64,000 nt of DNA from CBFHSD01 sp965658375 (GTDB lineage Bacteria; Bacteroidota; Bacteroidia; Flavobacteriales_G; Salibacteraceae), in NCBI GenBank assembly GCA_965658375.1, contig CBFHSD010000003.1, positions 1 through 64,000 of the forward strand. Direction: 5' to 3'. The notes below the pieces were generated by a model. It was not told the DNA's origin and searched no databases. It saw nothing but the letters and a program-made list of their open reading frames with translations. The translations under genes and the position numbers were made by a program. Every line of letters begins with the position of its first letter. Positions within the stretch are counted from its first letter, which is position 1. Positions 44,285 through 54,069 of this stretch are shown here, piece after piece.

Positions 44285-46279
44285 ATGATTAGACTGTTAT
44301 TTACTGTTTTAACACTTTGGAGCTTTGCTTGTTTTGCAGGCCCTGGAGACACAACAAAAGTATTTTCTCATGATGAAACACATTGGGACTGGAACGGAAA
44401 TTTCTATGACACGGTTCAGTTTCCACCTCCCGGAACTTACAGCAAAGTAATCATGCATTATGAGCTTGGTTGCCCATCAATAGGATGCAGCGAATGGGAT
44501 TACACCACAACAATTCAATTGATGGATATTTCAGATCCAAATGCCATTGAAAGGTATGAACTTGCAAAAGTGATTACCCCTTATGCCGGGGACAAACAAC
44601 AGGGGTGGTTTCATGAATACAAGTTTGACGTAACTGGCTTCACACCTTTATTGACAGGTGAAAAGGTTATAAATGCCAAATATGGAGGCTGGCAAAATGG
44701 ATTTACCGTTTCTATTTGGTTCGACTTTATTGAGGGAACACCACCAATGGATCCCCTAAGTGTACACCAGGTATATCTTGGAAGTTACACCTATGGTAAC
44801 GCTTCGAACCCAATTAATGGAAATCTGCAATATGAAGAAATCGATCCGGTTACAGGTGCTGAGAATTTTCAATTTAAGGTTGCTGCAACTGGCCACGGAT
44901 TTGGAGATAACAGCGGTAACGGTGTAAACCCAGAAAACTGCGCAGAATTTTGCGATAAATGGTTTAAACTAAGGGTAAATAATGCTGTGCGTTACCAACA
45001 AACTGTTTGGAGAAATGATTGTGGTGATGAAGCACATATTGCTCAAACAGGTACTTGGATTTACAACCGAGCGGGATGGTGCCCTGGAGGAGAAGCAGAA
45101 GAATTTGTTTATGATTTTACAAAAAATCTTCCAGACAATCAATCTACTTTCGGAATTGAACTTGAATGGGAAAACTACACGGCTACAAATGTGAATATGT
45201 CTTACATCATTAGCGGAATTGTTTTCCAATATGGAGCAATCAATCACAGTTTAGATGCTGAAGTATCAGATGTGTTAAGACCTACCACATACGATCGTTA
45301 TTCTAGGTACAACCCGACTGGAGAAAACCCATTGATTATTATCAAGAACTTGGGATCTGACGTATTGAATACAGCAGAAATTAGATATGGAGTAACTGGT
45401 GGAAAAGAATATAGAGTATCCTGGCAAGGAAATCTTGGGTTTTTAGAAACCGACACCGTTGAGCTTGTTATTCCTTCGCACAACTTCTATGTAAGTCCTG
45501 CGAACGAGTTTTACGCTTCTATAGAGAATCCGAATGGCGGTGTGGACGAAGTAGCTCACAACAATACGTTCACAACACATTATACGATTCCAGATGTATA
45601 CAACTCAAGAATGGTTCTTGAAGTAAAATCAAACAACCGCGGAAATGAAAACCGCTACTTGCTTGCCACTTCAGACAACGACACCTTGGTATGGAGAGAC
45701 AATCTTGCCAATAACACTACATACGTTGACACTATTGAGGCGGTTCCTGGAGCTTACTTTTTTTATATCGAAGATGATGGGAGTGGCGGTGGAGGAGACG
45801 GCCTATCTTGGTGGGCAAACCCTAACCAAGGAACCGGATCTGCAAAGCTTATTAACGTAAATGTACCGGGTTCAACCCCTCCATTGTTTATTCATAACAT
45901 TGAAAGTGATTTCGGTAATTTTTACAGATACAACTTTACCATTGGGTATGATTTAGATGAAGGAGATCCTTCTTTAGACGATCCTTCTTGGCTTCCACCA
46001 AATGCCATTACTTCAATAAGCAAAAAGGTTGACAATGCTGGCTTGAGTATTTACCCTAACCCTTCAAGTGATGTTCTTCAAATTCATTTGCAAAATAGAC
46101 AAGAAGGCACTGAGCTGGTTATTTACAGCCAAATGGGTGCAGAGGTAATGAGAAAAACAGTTCCAGCTACAGCAGATTACCTAGAGCGCATTGACGTTTC
46201 TGCATGGACTAATGGAATTTACATCGTACAACTTGTGAACGACAACGAGATTAAAACACGAAAATTCGTGAAACAATAG
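44285..46279 (+). CDS. PNGase F-related secreted protein with T9SS tail
   Basis: 664 residues, signal peptide to about FACFA (residue 18). The two eight-stranded jelly-roll domains of peptide-N-glycosidase F are recognisable: D72 in CSEWDYTT corresponds to D60, and E221 in NCAEFC to E206; RAGWCPGG is also conserved. By eye, the third active-site acid (E118) aligns with Tyr in INAKYGGW. The last 85 residues are a T9SS type A sorting domain (LSIYPNPSSD, WTNGIYIVQL). Either removes N-glycans from glycoproteins or is a divergent binder. Exported to the surface or medium. Confidence 0.85.
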   Translation: MIRLLFTVLTLWSFACFAGPGDTTKVFSHDETHWDWNGNFYDTVQFPPPGTYSKVIMHYELGCPSIGCSEWDYTTTIQLMDISDPNAIERYELAKVITPYAGDKQQGWFHEYKFDVTGFTPLLTGEKVINAKYGGWQNGFTVSIWFDFIEGTPPMDPLSVHQVYLGSYTYGNASNPINGNLQYEEIDPVTGAENFQFKVAATGHGFGDNSGNGVNPENCAEFCDKWFKLRVNNAVRYQQTVWRNDCGDEAHIAQTGTWIYNRAGWCPGGEAEEFVYDFTKNLPDNQSTFGIELEWENYTATNVNMSYIISGIVFQYGAINHSLDAEVSDVLRPTTYDRYSRYNPTGENPLIIIKNLGSDVLNTAEIRYGVTGGKEYRVSWQGNLGFLETDTVELVIPSHNFYVSPANEFYASIENPNGGVDEVAHNNTFTTHYTIPDVYNSRMVLEVKSNNRGNENRYLLATSDNDTLVWRDNLANNTTYVDTIEAVPGAYFFYIEDDGSGGGGDGLSWWANPNQGTGSAKLINVNVPGSTPPLFIHNIESDFGNFYRYNFTIGYDLDEGDPSLDDPSWLPPNAITSISKKVDNAGLSIYPNPSSDVLQIHLQNRQEGTELVIYSQMGAEVMRKTVPATADYLERIDVSAWTNGIYIVQLVNDNEIKTRKFVKQ

Positions 46280-46283
46280 ACTA

Positions 46284-46315
46284 AAAAAAGAGCGGCCATG
46301 AGCCGCTCTTTTTAT
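46284..46315. terminator. Bidirectional terminator
   Basis: Stem AAAAGAGCGGC / GCCGCTCTTTT with loop CATGA, A/T runs on both sides; lies between the converging PNGase-like and S9 peptidase genes. Confidence 0.9.
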
Positions 46316-46318
46316 TTA

Positions 46319-48409
46319 CTAATTATCGTAGTAGTCTTCTGAGTCTGTCTTGACTGTTTCTTCAAGCCATTTGAAAAATTCCCTGTGCCAAAGCAAGCCG
46401 TTCTGAGGCTGTAACACCCAGTGATTTTCTTCTGGAAAGTACAACAATCTACTTTTCAGCCTTTGTACCCGGGCAGCAGTAAACGCTTCAAACGCTTGTG
46501 TTTCTGGTACCCTAAAGTCTTTTCCTCCCTGAATAATCATCATAGGTCTGTTCCAAGCTGCTACATATTTATGCGGTGAGAATTCTCTGTAAGATTTTCT
46601 AGCAGCTTCATTATTCATCCAATAAGGTCCGCCTACATCGTAGTTGGCAAAGAATAATTCCTCTGTAGAACCATACCAGCTCTCTAGGTTGAACAAACCA
46701 CAATGAGAGATGAAAGACTTAAATCTATTTTCATGAATTCCCGCCAACATAAAAGTAGAATAGCCTCCAAAGCTCGCTCCAACACAAGCCACCTTTGTTT
46801 GGTCAATGAACTCATTCGGAAATACAATTTGATCATAAGCTGCGAGGTAATCTTGCATTGCTTTTCCACCCCAGTCTTTACTAATCTCTTCGTTCCATTC
46901 TATACCAAAAGTGGGCAAACCTCTTCTGTTTGGCGCAATTACGATGTAATCGTTGGCAGCCATTAACTGAAAGTTCCAACGGTAGCTGTAAAACTGAGAG
47001 ATGGCACTTTGTGGTCCACCTTGACAATAGAAAATTGCGGGATATTTTTTATTTTCATCAAAGTTTGGCGGGTAAATCACCCAAACTTGCATTTGCTTTC
47101 CATCAATGGTTTCTACCCATTTTTCTTCCACGGTACTTAGCTCAAGTTTATTATAAATAGCATCATTGGTTTTAGTCACTTGCTTCAATGAGCCATTCGA
47201 AATCTTTACTTGATAAATCTCTGTTGCGTGGTTCATATCTTGCTTCTCCACATACAACACGCCATTCGCCTCACCAACAATACCATTGATATTATGTGTT
47301 CCGTCTGTTACTTGTTTCACTAGACCATCGGCTTCTCTAATATCAGAACCAATTTTACCAGTAATCATGCTCATATCGATAGACCACAACTGGTATCTTG
47401 CATTTTTACCTCCCCTGAAATAGATGGTTTTTCCATCATTGCTCCAATTGAAAGAAGTAATACTTTCTCTCCAAAAAAATAGGTCAAAAGTTATTTGACC
47501 AGTGGCAACATCCATGAATATAATGGTGTTTTGGTCACTTTCATACCCATCTCTTGACATACCCAACCAAGCGAATTTTTTACCATCTGGACTAAAAGAA
47601 GGATGACTATCATAACCACCAGCGGTTCCTTCTAAAGCTTTTGTTTCTCTGGTCTCTACGTTATAAAAGTACAAGTCGCTATTGGTGCTTTCCGCATAAT
47701 CAACACCCGTCTTTTTCTTTGAAGCGTAGACTACGGTTTTGCTGTCTGGGCTCCATGTTACATCTTCAGAACCTCCAAATGGCATAAGAGGAGCATCATG
47801 TGGTTCACCCTCTAAAATATCTACAACATTCGACACAGAGCCATTGGCTAAATCCGCAACAAATAAATGACGGTAACTTCCGTCATTCCAGGTATCCCAA
47901 TGACGAATCATCAAATCATCATAGATTTTCGCATCTGCCTGTTGTAAATCTGGATACTCATCACTCACTCCGCTTTCCACTTGAGCTCTAGCAGCGAAAA
48001 GCACTTTCCTTCCATCTGGCGAAACTTTCGCGAATTCCGCTCCTTCAATTCCTGCAACAGCTTTGGGATTTTTAAAGTCTAGGCCAGCTTCATACCAATG
48101 GCCTCCATTCATAAATCCAACCTTGTCTCCTGACGTGTAGATTTGAACGCCATACTCAGAGCCTTTCATGTCGGTCAACTGCTTTGGTTCTCCGCCTTTA
48201 ACAGGTACCATAAACAAGTTTCTATCTCCAGAATTTGCTTCCACCTCATAAGTCTTTACACCATATATGATGTTTTTGCCATCTGGCGTTAGTCCTTCAC
48301 CACCAACACGGCCAAGCTCCCACAACTTTTCGGGTGTCATCACGTTTTGTCCGAAGGTCATAAAAGACCCTAGACCACATATCAATACTGAGAAAATTCT
48401 TAGAATCAT
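46319..48409 (-). CDS. S9 family (prolyl oligopeptidase/DPP-like) serine peptidase
   Basis: 696 residues. Signal peptide ends near MTFGQ. Residues about 30-420 form a WD/PD40 beta-propeller (SPDGKKVLFAAR, FSPDGKKFAWLG). The alpha/beta hydrolase domain has S546 in VGASFGGYSTF, Asp in GGKDFRVPETQ and His in EENHWVLQP. Cleaves peptides in the periplasm, removing dipeptides or acylaminoacyl groups, and probably works downstream of the secreted proteases. Confidence 0.94.
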   Translation of the reverse strand: MILRIFSVLICGLGSFMTFGQNVMTPEKLWELGRVGGEGLTPDGKNIIYGVKTYEVEANSGDRNLFMVPVKGGEPKQLTDMKGSEYGVQIYTSGDKVGFMNGGHWYEAGLDFKNPKAVAGIEGAEFAKVSPDGRKVLFAARAQVESGVSDEYPDLQQADAKIYDDLMIRHWDTWNDGSYRHLFVADLANGSVSNVVDILEGEPHDAPLMPFGGSEDVTWSPDSKTVVYASKKKTGVDYAESTNSDLYFYNVETRETKALEGTAGGYDSHPSFSPDGKKFAWLGMSRDGYESDQNTIIFMDVATGQITFDLFFWRESITSFNWSNDGKTIYFRGGKNARYQLWSIDMSMITGKIGSDIREADGLVKQVTDGTHNINGIVGEANGVLYVEKQDMNHATEIYQVKISNGSLKQVTKTNDAIYNKLELSTVEEKWVETIDGKQMQVWVIYPPNFDENKKYPAIFYCQGGPQSAISQFYSYRWNFQLMAANDYIVIAPNRRGLPTFGIEWNEEISKDWGGKAMQDYLAAYDQIVFPNEFIDQTKVACVGASFGGYSTFMLAGIHENRFKSFISHCGLFNLESWYGSTEELFFANYDVGGPYWMNNEAARKSYREFSPHKYVAAWNRPMMIIQGGKDFRVPETQAFEAFTAARVQRLKSRLLYFPEENHWVLQPQNGLLWHREFFKWLEETVKTDSEDYYDN

Positions 48410-48573
48410 GTAGTTAAATTTTAGGTGAACGAACTTAAGCGAATTCTACTCAATTTCGGCATGATTATTTGAATTATTGGGGTGTAGAAACCTCAAGAAC
48501 AACACTCCTTCTTCTGAAGAGACAGAGTTTATGGGGTCTATACCTGAAGAAGATAGACATAAACTTCTAAGAA

Positions 48574-48975
48574 ATGATACAGATTAAGGAAAATCTTCCC
48601 AAAACAAGAAAAACACAGCTCTTGTTTTCTCTTACATTCCTATTAATCACCTTTACTTCCTGTAAAAAAGACCTGAATACGGATATTCCTTCAGAAGAGA
48701 TCTTAGAATTTCAAAACTTATCCGTAAGTCCAGGTTTTGATTGGAAATCAACACGCTCATTGGAAGTAAAAGTGGAAGGTGTTGATTTAAATGGTAGATC
48801 AATTACCAACCAGCTTTCCATTTTTGACGAAAACGGAAAAGAACTCTTTTCAGCTTGGCAAGAGATGTCTGCCAACACGAGCATTGACTTGGTATTACCT
48901 AGTAAAGATGAGCACATCACCGTTTCATACGGATCAATTAGACACACACCCTTCTTATCGATAATAATACAGTAG
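48574..48975 (+). CDS. Small lipoprotein, function unknown
   Basis: 133 residues. Lipoprotein signal with FTSC lipobox (C30) after a hydrophobic LLFSLTFLLITF segment. The mature part resembles a single beta-sandwich module (LSVSPGFDWKSTRSLEVKVEG, LPSKDEHITVSYGSIRHTPF), similar to the N-terminal part of LruC-type lipoproteins. It lies 27 nt before the LruC-domain gene and is probably its operon partner. Confidence 0.7.
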   Translation: MIQIKENLPKTRKTQLLFSLTFLLITFTSCKKDLNTDIPSEEILEFQNLSVSPGFDWKSTRSLEVKVEGVDLNGRSITNQLSIFDENGKELFSAWQEMSANTSIDLVLPSKDEHITVSYGSIRHTPFLSIIIQ

Positions 48976-49002
48976 TATTTAACTTTTTAGACCAAACAGA
49001 AG

Positions 49003-50451
49003 ATGAAGAAGACGATGAATAAATACATATATGTTCTTGGATTAAGCTTATTCTCGTTTTCTGGAATGAGCCAAGTAACAAACGATTTTGAAGTGGGAAG
49101 TCGCAATCATTACAAAACATTATGCTGGCAATTTTACAGCACCAGTGTAAACGGTGGTTCAAATGCATTTTCTGGACCGTTCAGTGCTAGAACTGGCCAG
49201 CTCAGTAACAATCCATATACCAATCCTTCAACCAACTTTCATCAAGTCATTTCTCCTTGGGTTGACATACCATCTAATGGAACAGTAGCTTTTGAAGCTA
49301 AAATTAAAGGTTCTATTTCTGGAGGGAAATTCTTGAATGTATACCTCACAGATCAAAACGGAACGGTAAGCTCATTGGAGTCTCAGTTCTCTTTTGCAAA
49401 TAACAGCACAACCTATACTTTCAACCAAACAGCAGCTAGTGGTGGAGTTTATCAAGTGCATTGGGATTATTACGGAAACGGAGGAAACGGAAGAGGGCTT
49501 CTAGATAACATTGTTATTTCAGGTACTGATGTAAGTGAGCCTTCAAACAACCAAGGCGCTGGAAATTGTCCAACCATTTCATTGACTGTTGATACAGATG
49601 GTGATGGTATTCCGGATGATGATGACGATTATCCAAATGACGCTGCGAAAGCTTTTGATAATTACTATCCAAACCCAAGTTCGTACGCTTCTTATGCCTT
49701 TGAAGATTTATGGCCAAATATGGGTGATTACGACTTCAATGATTTGGTAATTCGATTTAGAATCAACCCCATTACAAATGCCAACAACAAGGTTGTTGAA
49801 CTCGATTTAGGATTTAAAGTGTAAGCAGCGGGAGCTGGATTTGACAATGGGTTTGGAATCCAATTAGATGATGCTATTGCTAACCAAGTGCAATCAGTCA
49901 ATAGCACTGAGTTAAACAACGGTTCTTACACTTCTTACAATGCTAATGGAACTGAGTCTGGTCAATCACAAGCAGTTCTTATCGTATTTGAGTCTGCAGA
50001 CCAAGTGATTCAAAGAAGTGGTGTTGCAATGTTTAATACTGTTCCTGGTATACCTGCTGGCGTGAGCGATGACATTAGTATGTCTGTTGTATTCAGTTCT
50101 CCATTGAACCTTTCAGATGTGAGCTTAGAATCATTCAATTCATTTATGATTGTAGACCAAGACAGAGGAAAAGATATTCACCTGATAGACCGTGAGCCAA
50201 CAGCCTTAGTCGATCCTGTTTTCTTTAATACCATGAATGATGTATCTAATCCTTCTAACGGATATTACAAAACAGCGAACAACTTACCATGGGCATTGGA
50301 ATTACCCGTTGAACTGCAATACCCAATGGAAAAAGAAGATATTGTAAATGCTTATTTGAAGTTTGCAGATTGGGCTCAGTCTGGCGGATTACTTTATCCA
50401 GATTGGTACGAAAACTTATCAGGTTACAGAAATAATGCAGTAATTTACTAG
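49003..50451 (+). pseudogene. LruC-domain secreted protein interrupted by an in-frame TAA
   Basis: Signal peptide (to about MSQ), a jelly-roll-like N-terminal region (FEVGSRNHYKTLCWQF), a calcium-binding-type DTDGDGIPDDDDDYPND loop and the LruC (DUF4842) domain beginning FEDLWPNMGDYDFNDLVI. TAA at 49822-49824 stops translation after LDLGFKV, but the same frame then continues for 208 codons as a normal LruC domain (AAGAGFDNGFGIQLDD ... to a stop at 50449-50451). In relatives a Lys or similar residue stands at this site (FKxKAxGAG), so a single A-to-T change could explain it. As read, the product lacks most of its C-terminal domain. Confidence 0.85.
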
Positions 50452-50473
50452 AGAAAAACAAACCTTTCAAACC

Positions 50474-50509
50474 AAAAAAACGGGGATAGTTAACTATCCC
50501 CGTTTTTTT
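50474..50509. terminator. Terminator, perfect 36-nt palindrome
   Basis: AAAAAAACGGGGATAGTT followed by its exact reverse complement, i.e. 18 bp palindrome with T tail; 22 nt after the LruC frame. Confidence 0.92.
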
Positions 50510-50622
50510 ATGTTCAATCATTAAAGAACCAATCTCGAACTTTTTTTATTTCAGGGCTTTACATAAATGAAATAAAGAGGTACATTGGCCGCTCAATTGA
50601 ATAACTTGAAACTCCTACTTAG
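50510..50622. other. Gap with an inverted repeat
   Basis: Between the palindromic terminator and the 42-codon ORF. Contains a 9-bp inverted repeat TTTATTTCA (50545-50553) / TGAAATAAA (50568-50576), and TACATTGG at 50581-50588, a two-base deviation from a -7 element. No other signal seen. Confidence 0.4.
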
Positions 50623-50751
50623 ATGTTATTGAATGTATTAAATGATCCAAAGATCAAAGAATTTAAGGAAAAGTCCGATAGGATTATTTCCATTTTCACG
50701 GCACAAACAAATGTGTTATTGAAAGAAGAATTAGCAAAAGAGGAACTATAA
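50623..50751 (+). CDS. Small helical ORF (42 aa), unknown
   Basis: ATG 50623, preceded by an in-frame TAG, to TAA 50751. The product is strongly helical and charged (MLLNVLNDPKIKEFKEKSD, then IFTAQTNVLLKEELAKEEL), and the stop lies inside a terminator-like hairpin (50737-50765). It resembles in style the short coiled-coil proteins of flavobacteria, but I cannot name a family. It may also be the C-terminal remnant of a larger gene. Confidence 0.4.
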   Translation: MLLNVLNDPKIKEFKEKSDRIISIFTAQTNVLLKEELAKEEL

Positions 50752-50768
50752 AAGCTCCTCTTTTTTTA
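50737..50768. terminator. Terminator-like hairpin between small ORF and valS
   Basis: AAAGAGGA / TCCTCTTT with an 11-nt loop, then seven T on the plus strand. On the minus strand it begins just after the valS stop, where it could also serve as terminator. Confidence 0.65.
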
Positions 50769-50769
50769 T

Positions 50770-53391
50770 TTACAAGTCTTTTAATTGGGCCTCAAGCAAA
50801 TCTAATTTCTCTTGAGCATCTGCCTTTTTTCTGCGTTCGTTTTCAACCACCTGTTCTGGAGCACCTGCCACAAATCGCTCGTTGCTCAACTTTTTATCTA
50901 CGCTTTTTAAGAAGCCTTTGATATATTCAATCTCTTTCTCAATTTTCACCTTTTCGGCAGCCATATCAATAGCTCCTTCGAGAGGAATGAAATATTCTGT
51001 TCCGCTAACAACAAACCCATACGCTTTTTCTGGCTTGTCTTGTCTAATGTCAATACCTTCTAGATTTCCTAGTTTTAAAATCACTTCATCAAACGAGTTA
51101 TTTCTCTTTCCAACAGCAATGAGTTCAAGCGCATCTTTATTCGGGATGTTTTGCTTGGCTCTAAATTGTCTGATTTCAACAATAACCTTACTTGCTGTAT
51201 TGAATTGATCAATCACATCTTTATTCTCAACAGTGACTTCTGGCCAGCTTGAAACGATAATGTAATCATCTTCATTTCTTTCTCTCAACAAATGCCATAT
51301 CTCTTCAGAAATGAATGGCATAAAGGGATGCGCCAATTTTACCATCGTCTCAAAATGACCTATGGCCTGCTCTAAAGTCAAAGCGTCAATTGGTTTTTGA
51401 TAGGCCGGCTTGATCATTTCTAAATACCATGAACAGAAATCATCCCAAACCAACTTATAAATGGCCATTAAGGCTTCACTCAATCGGTATTGTTTGAAAA
51501 GGTCCTCAATTTCTGTAATCAATTGATTGGTGCGTGCCTCAAACCAAACATGAGCAGCTGCAGCTGCTGCGGGTTGTTCAATGGTCTCATCCATTTCCCA
51601 ACCTTTGATCAAACGCAGTGCATTCCAAATTTTATTGGTAAAGTTTCTTCCCTGTTCACAGAGCGACTCATCAAAGGGCAAATCGTTTCCTGCAGGTGAT
51701 GTGAGCAGCATTCCAACGCGAACACCATCTGCGGAATACTTCTCCATCAACTTGATAGGATCCGGAGAATTCCCCAATGATTTAGACATTTTACGCCCTT
51801 GTTTATCGCGTACAATTCCTGTGAGGTATACATTCTCAAACGGACGATCGCCTCTATAATCATATCCAGCAATAATCATTCTAGCTACCCAGAAGAATAA
51901 AATTTCCGGTGCTGTCACCAAATCGTTGCTGGGATAATAGTAGTTGATTTCTTCGTTTTCAGGTTCTCGAATACCATCAAACACTGCGATAGGCCACAAC
52001 CAACTTGAGAACCATGTATCTAACACATCTTCTTCTTGTTTGAGGTCTTCTAGCTTTAAATCTGTATTGCCCGTTTTCTCTTGAGCCAAGATTAAAGCCT
52101 CTGCTTCTGTTTGCGCCACTACAAAGTCTTGGTTGCCATCTCCAAAATACCAGGCAGGTATTTGATGACCCCAGAAAAGTTGTCTAGAAATGTTCCAGTT
52201 GTGGATGTTTTCCATCCAATGACGGTAAGTATTCTTGAACTTACCAGGAATCAATTTCACATAGTCTTCCATTACTGCATCCAATGCTGGCTTGCAGAGC
52301 TCATCCATTTCTAAGAACCACTGAATAGATAACCGAGGCTCAATCACAGCTCCTGTGCGTTCGCTGGTTCCTACAGAGGTTTGGTAGTCTTCTGTTTTTA
52401 CAAGAACGTCAGACTCTTCCAGTTCTTTAGCAATGAGTTTTCTTACCGCAAAACGATCCTTACCTTCATAATGGAGACCATTGGAATTTAATGTGCCATC
52501 TTCATTCAATACATCTATGATTTCAAGCTTGTGCTTGTCTCCAATGTTTTTATCATTTACATCATGCGCAGGGGTAATTTTTAAACACCCTGTCCCAAAC
52601 TCTATGTCTACGTAGGTATCTCCAATAATTGGCACCTCTCGGTTCGCAATAGGAACAATTGCTGTTTTTCCTATTAAATGGGTGAACCGTTCATCTTCTG
52701 GGTTCACACAAATAGCTGTATCGCCCAAGATGGTTTCAGGTCGTGTAGTGGCAATGGTTACAAAGTCATCAGATCCAGAAATCGCATACTTTAAGTAGTA
52801 CAATTTTGCGTTTACATCTTTGTGAATTACCTCTTCATCAGACACAGTTGTTAAGGCTTCGGGATCCCAATTTACCATGCGGTATCCGCGGTAAATCATT
52901 CCTTTTTTGTAAAGGTCTACAAATACCTTAATTACGCTTTCGTAACGCGTTTCATCCATGGTAAATGCCGTCCGATCCCAATCGCAAGAAGCACCTAGAG
53001 CTTTTAGTTGCTCAAGAATAATTCCACCGTGTTTATGGGTCCACTCCCAAGCGTGTTCTAGAAACTCTTCTCTGCTCAGGTCTGCTTTATCTATGCCTTC
53101 TTCTTTTAATTTGGCAACTACTTTAGCTTCTGTAGCAATAGAGGCGTGATCGGTTCCGGGAACCCAACAAGCGTTTTTTCCCTGCATTCGGGCTTTACGG
53201 ATCAAAACATCTTGAATGGTGTTGTTCAACATGTGACCCATGTGCAATACGCCTGTTACATTGGGCGGAGGGATAACAATGGTGTATGGCTCTCTTTCAT
53301 CTGGAGTAGACTTGAAAAAGCCTTTTTCCATCCAGTGACTATACCACTTGTTTTCTGATTCTTGCGGGTTGTATTTGCTTGATATTTCCAT
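50770..53391 (-). CDS. valS: Valine--tRNA ligase
   Basis: 873 residues. HIGH motif PPPNVTGVLHMGHMLN, editing domain (TIATTRPETILGDTAICVNPED), KMSKS motif RKMSKSLGNSPDP, and a C-terminal coiled-coil tRNA arm (EKVKIEKEIEYIKGFLKSVDKKL). Normal length for the family. The promoter TAACTTTG lies 26 nt upstream. Confidence 0.97.
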   Translation of the reverse strand: MEISSKYNPQESENKWYSHWMEKGFFKSTPDEREPYTIVIPPPNVTGVLHMGHMLNNTIQDVLIRKARMQGKNACWVPGTDHASIATEAKVVAKLKEEGIDKADLSREEFLEHAWEWTHKHGGIILEQLKALGASCDWDRTAFTMDETRYESVIKVFVDLYKKGMIYRGYRMVNWDPEALTTVSDEEVIHKDVNAKLYYLKYAISGSDDFVTIATTRPETILGDTAICVNPEDERFTHLIGKTAIVPIANREVPIIGDTYVDIEFGTGCLKITPAHDVNDKNIGDKHKLEIIDVLNEDGTLNSNGLHYEGKDRFAVRKLIAKELEESDVLVKTEDYQTSVGTSERTGAVIEPRLSIQWFLEMDELCKPALDAVMEDYVKLIPGKFKNTYRHWMENIHNWNISRQLFWGHQIPAWYFGDGNQDFVVAQTEAEALILAQEKTGNTDLKLEDLKQEEDVLDTWFSSWLWPIAVFDGIREPENEEINYYYPSNDLVTAPEILFFWVARMIIAGYDYRGDRPFENVYLTGIVRDKQGRKMSKSLGNSPDPIKLMEKYSADGVRVGMLLTSPAGNDLPFDESLCEQGRNFTNKIWNALRLIKGWEMDETIEQPAAAAAAHVWFEARTNQLITEIEDLFKQYRLSEALMAIYKLVWDDFCSWYLEMIKPAYQKPIDALTLEQAIGHFETMVKLAHPFMPFISEEIWHLLRERNEDDYIIVSSWPEVTVENKDVIDQFNTASKVIVEIRQFRAKQNIPNKDALELIAVGKRNNSFDEVILKLGNLEGIDIRQDKPEKAYGFVVSGTEYFIPLEGAIDMAAEKVKIEKEIEYIKGFLKSVDKKLSNERFVAGAPEQVVENERRKKADAQEKLDLLEAQLKDL

Positions 53392-53417
53392 CTGTAACAG
53401 GACTATTTTAAGGGCGG

Positions 53418-53425
53418 CAAAGTTA
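53418..53425 (-). promoter_or_regulatory. Candidate -7 element of valS
   Basis: TAACTTTG on the minus strand, 26 nt before the ATG at 53391. Confidence 0.45.
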
Positions 53426-53532
53426 TTTTTTTAGTAAGTGTGTTTTCATAAAAGCCGCTCATATATTTCTAAAGGTAAGTGTCAAATGATGTTAAAGCCC
53501 GCAATAAACTATACTCGGGGCGAAGAATTCAC

Positions 53533-53540
53533 TACATTTG
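53533..53540 (+). promoter_or_regulatory. Candidate -7 element of the DUF1573 gene
   Basis: TACATTTG, 29 nt before the ATG at 53570; supports that start over the upstream in-frame one at 53438. Confidence 0.45.
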
Positions 53541-53569
53541 AAGCTCAAATCAAGATAAAAACAATAGTT

Positions 53570-54016
53570 ATGAAAAGAAGTCTTATCGCTTTTGCTCTTA
53601 TGATATTTACAGGGAGCGCAGCCCTAGCACAAATAGGTGGTCCAGAAATTTCATTCGAGAAAAAAGTTCATGATTTTGGCGATATTGAATACGCTGGAAA
53701 TGGAGCTTGTGAATTTGTATTTACGAATACGGGTACTGAACCTTTGATTATTTCAAATGCAAAAGGATCTTGCGGATGTACTGTTCCTGAATGGCCAAAG
53801 CAACCTATTGCTCCTGGAGCATCTGCTGCCATTAAAGTAAAATATGATACAAAAAGACCTGGTCCTTTTACTAAGTCTGTAACATTAACAAGTAATGCTT
53901 CTAACGCAGCTTCTGAAATGTTGAAGATAAAAGGTAAAGTTGCTGCTAAACCAGCGCAAGAAAATGCGTCTCCAGTGAGTAAGACAATGGCCCCAGTAAG
54001 TGGCGGTTCTAACTAA
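53570..54016 (+). CDS. DUF1573 domain secreted protein
   Basis: 148 residues from ATG 53570, which gives signal peptide MKRSLIAFALMIFTGSAALAQ; the 44-codon extension upstream is not coding-like. HDFGDIEYAGNGACEFVFTNTGTEPLIIS, the SCGCTVPEWPKQPIAPG motif and YDTKRPGPFTKSVTLTSN define DUF1573 (immunoglobulin-like). Role unknown. Divergent from valS, an arrangement that recurs in Bacteroidota. Confidence 0.92.
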   Translation: MKRSLIAFALMIFTGSAALAQIGGPEISFEKKVHDFGDIEYAGNGACEFVFTNTGTEPLIISNAKGSCGCTVPEWPKQPIAPGASAAIKVKYDTKRPGPFTKSVTLTSNASNAASEMLKIKGKVAAKPAQENASPVSKTMAPVSGGSN

Positions 54017-54035
54017 ATAGAATATTTTTAAAAAG

Positions 54036-54066
54036 AAAAGCCCCGTCAAATGACGGGGCTTTTTTT
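54036..54066. terminator. Bidirectional terminator between DUF1573 and dps
   Basis: AAAAGCCCCGTCA / TGACGGGGCTTTT with loop AA, T tails on both strands. Confidence 0.93.
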
Positions 54067-54069
54067 GTT

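Noticed and set aside
53438..53569. 44-residue extension of the DUF1573 protein
   Set aside because: A standard signal peptide starts at 53570 and a -7 element lies within the extension.
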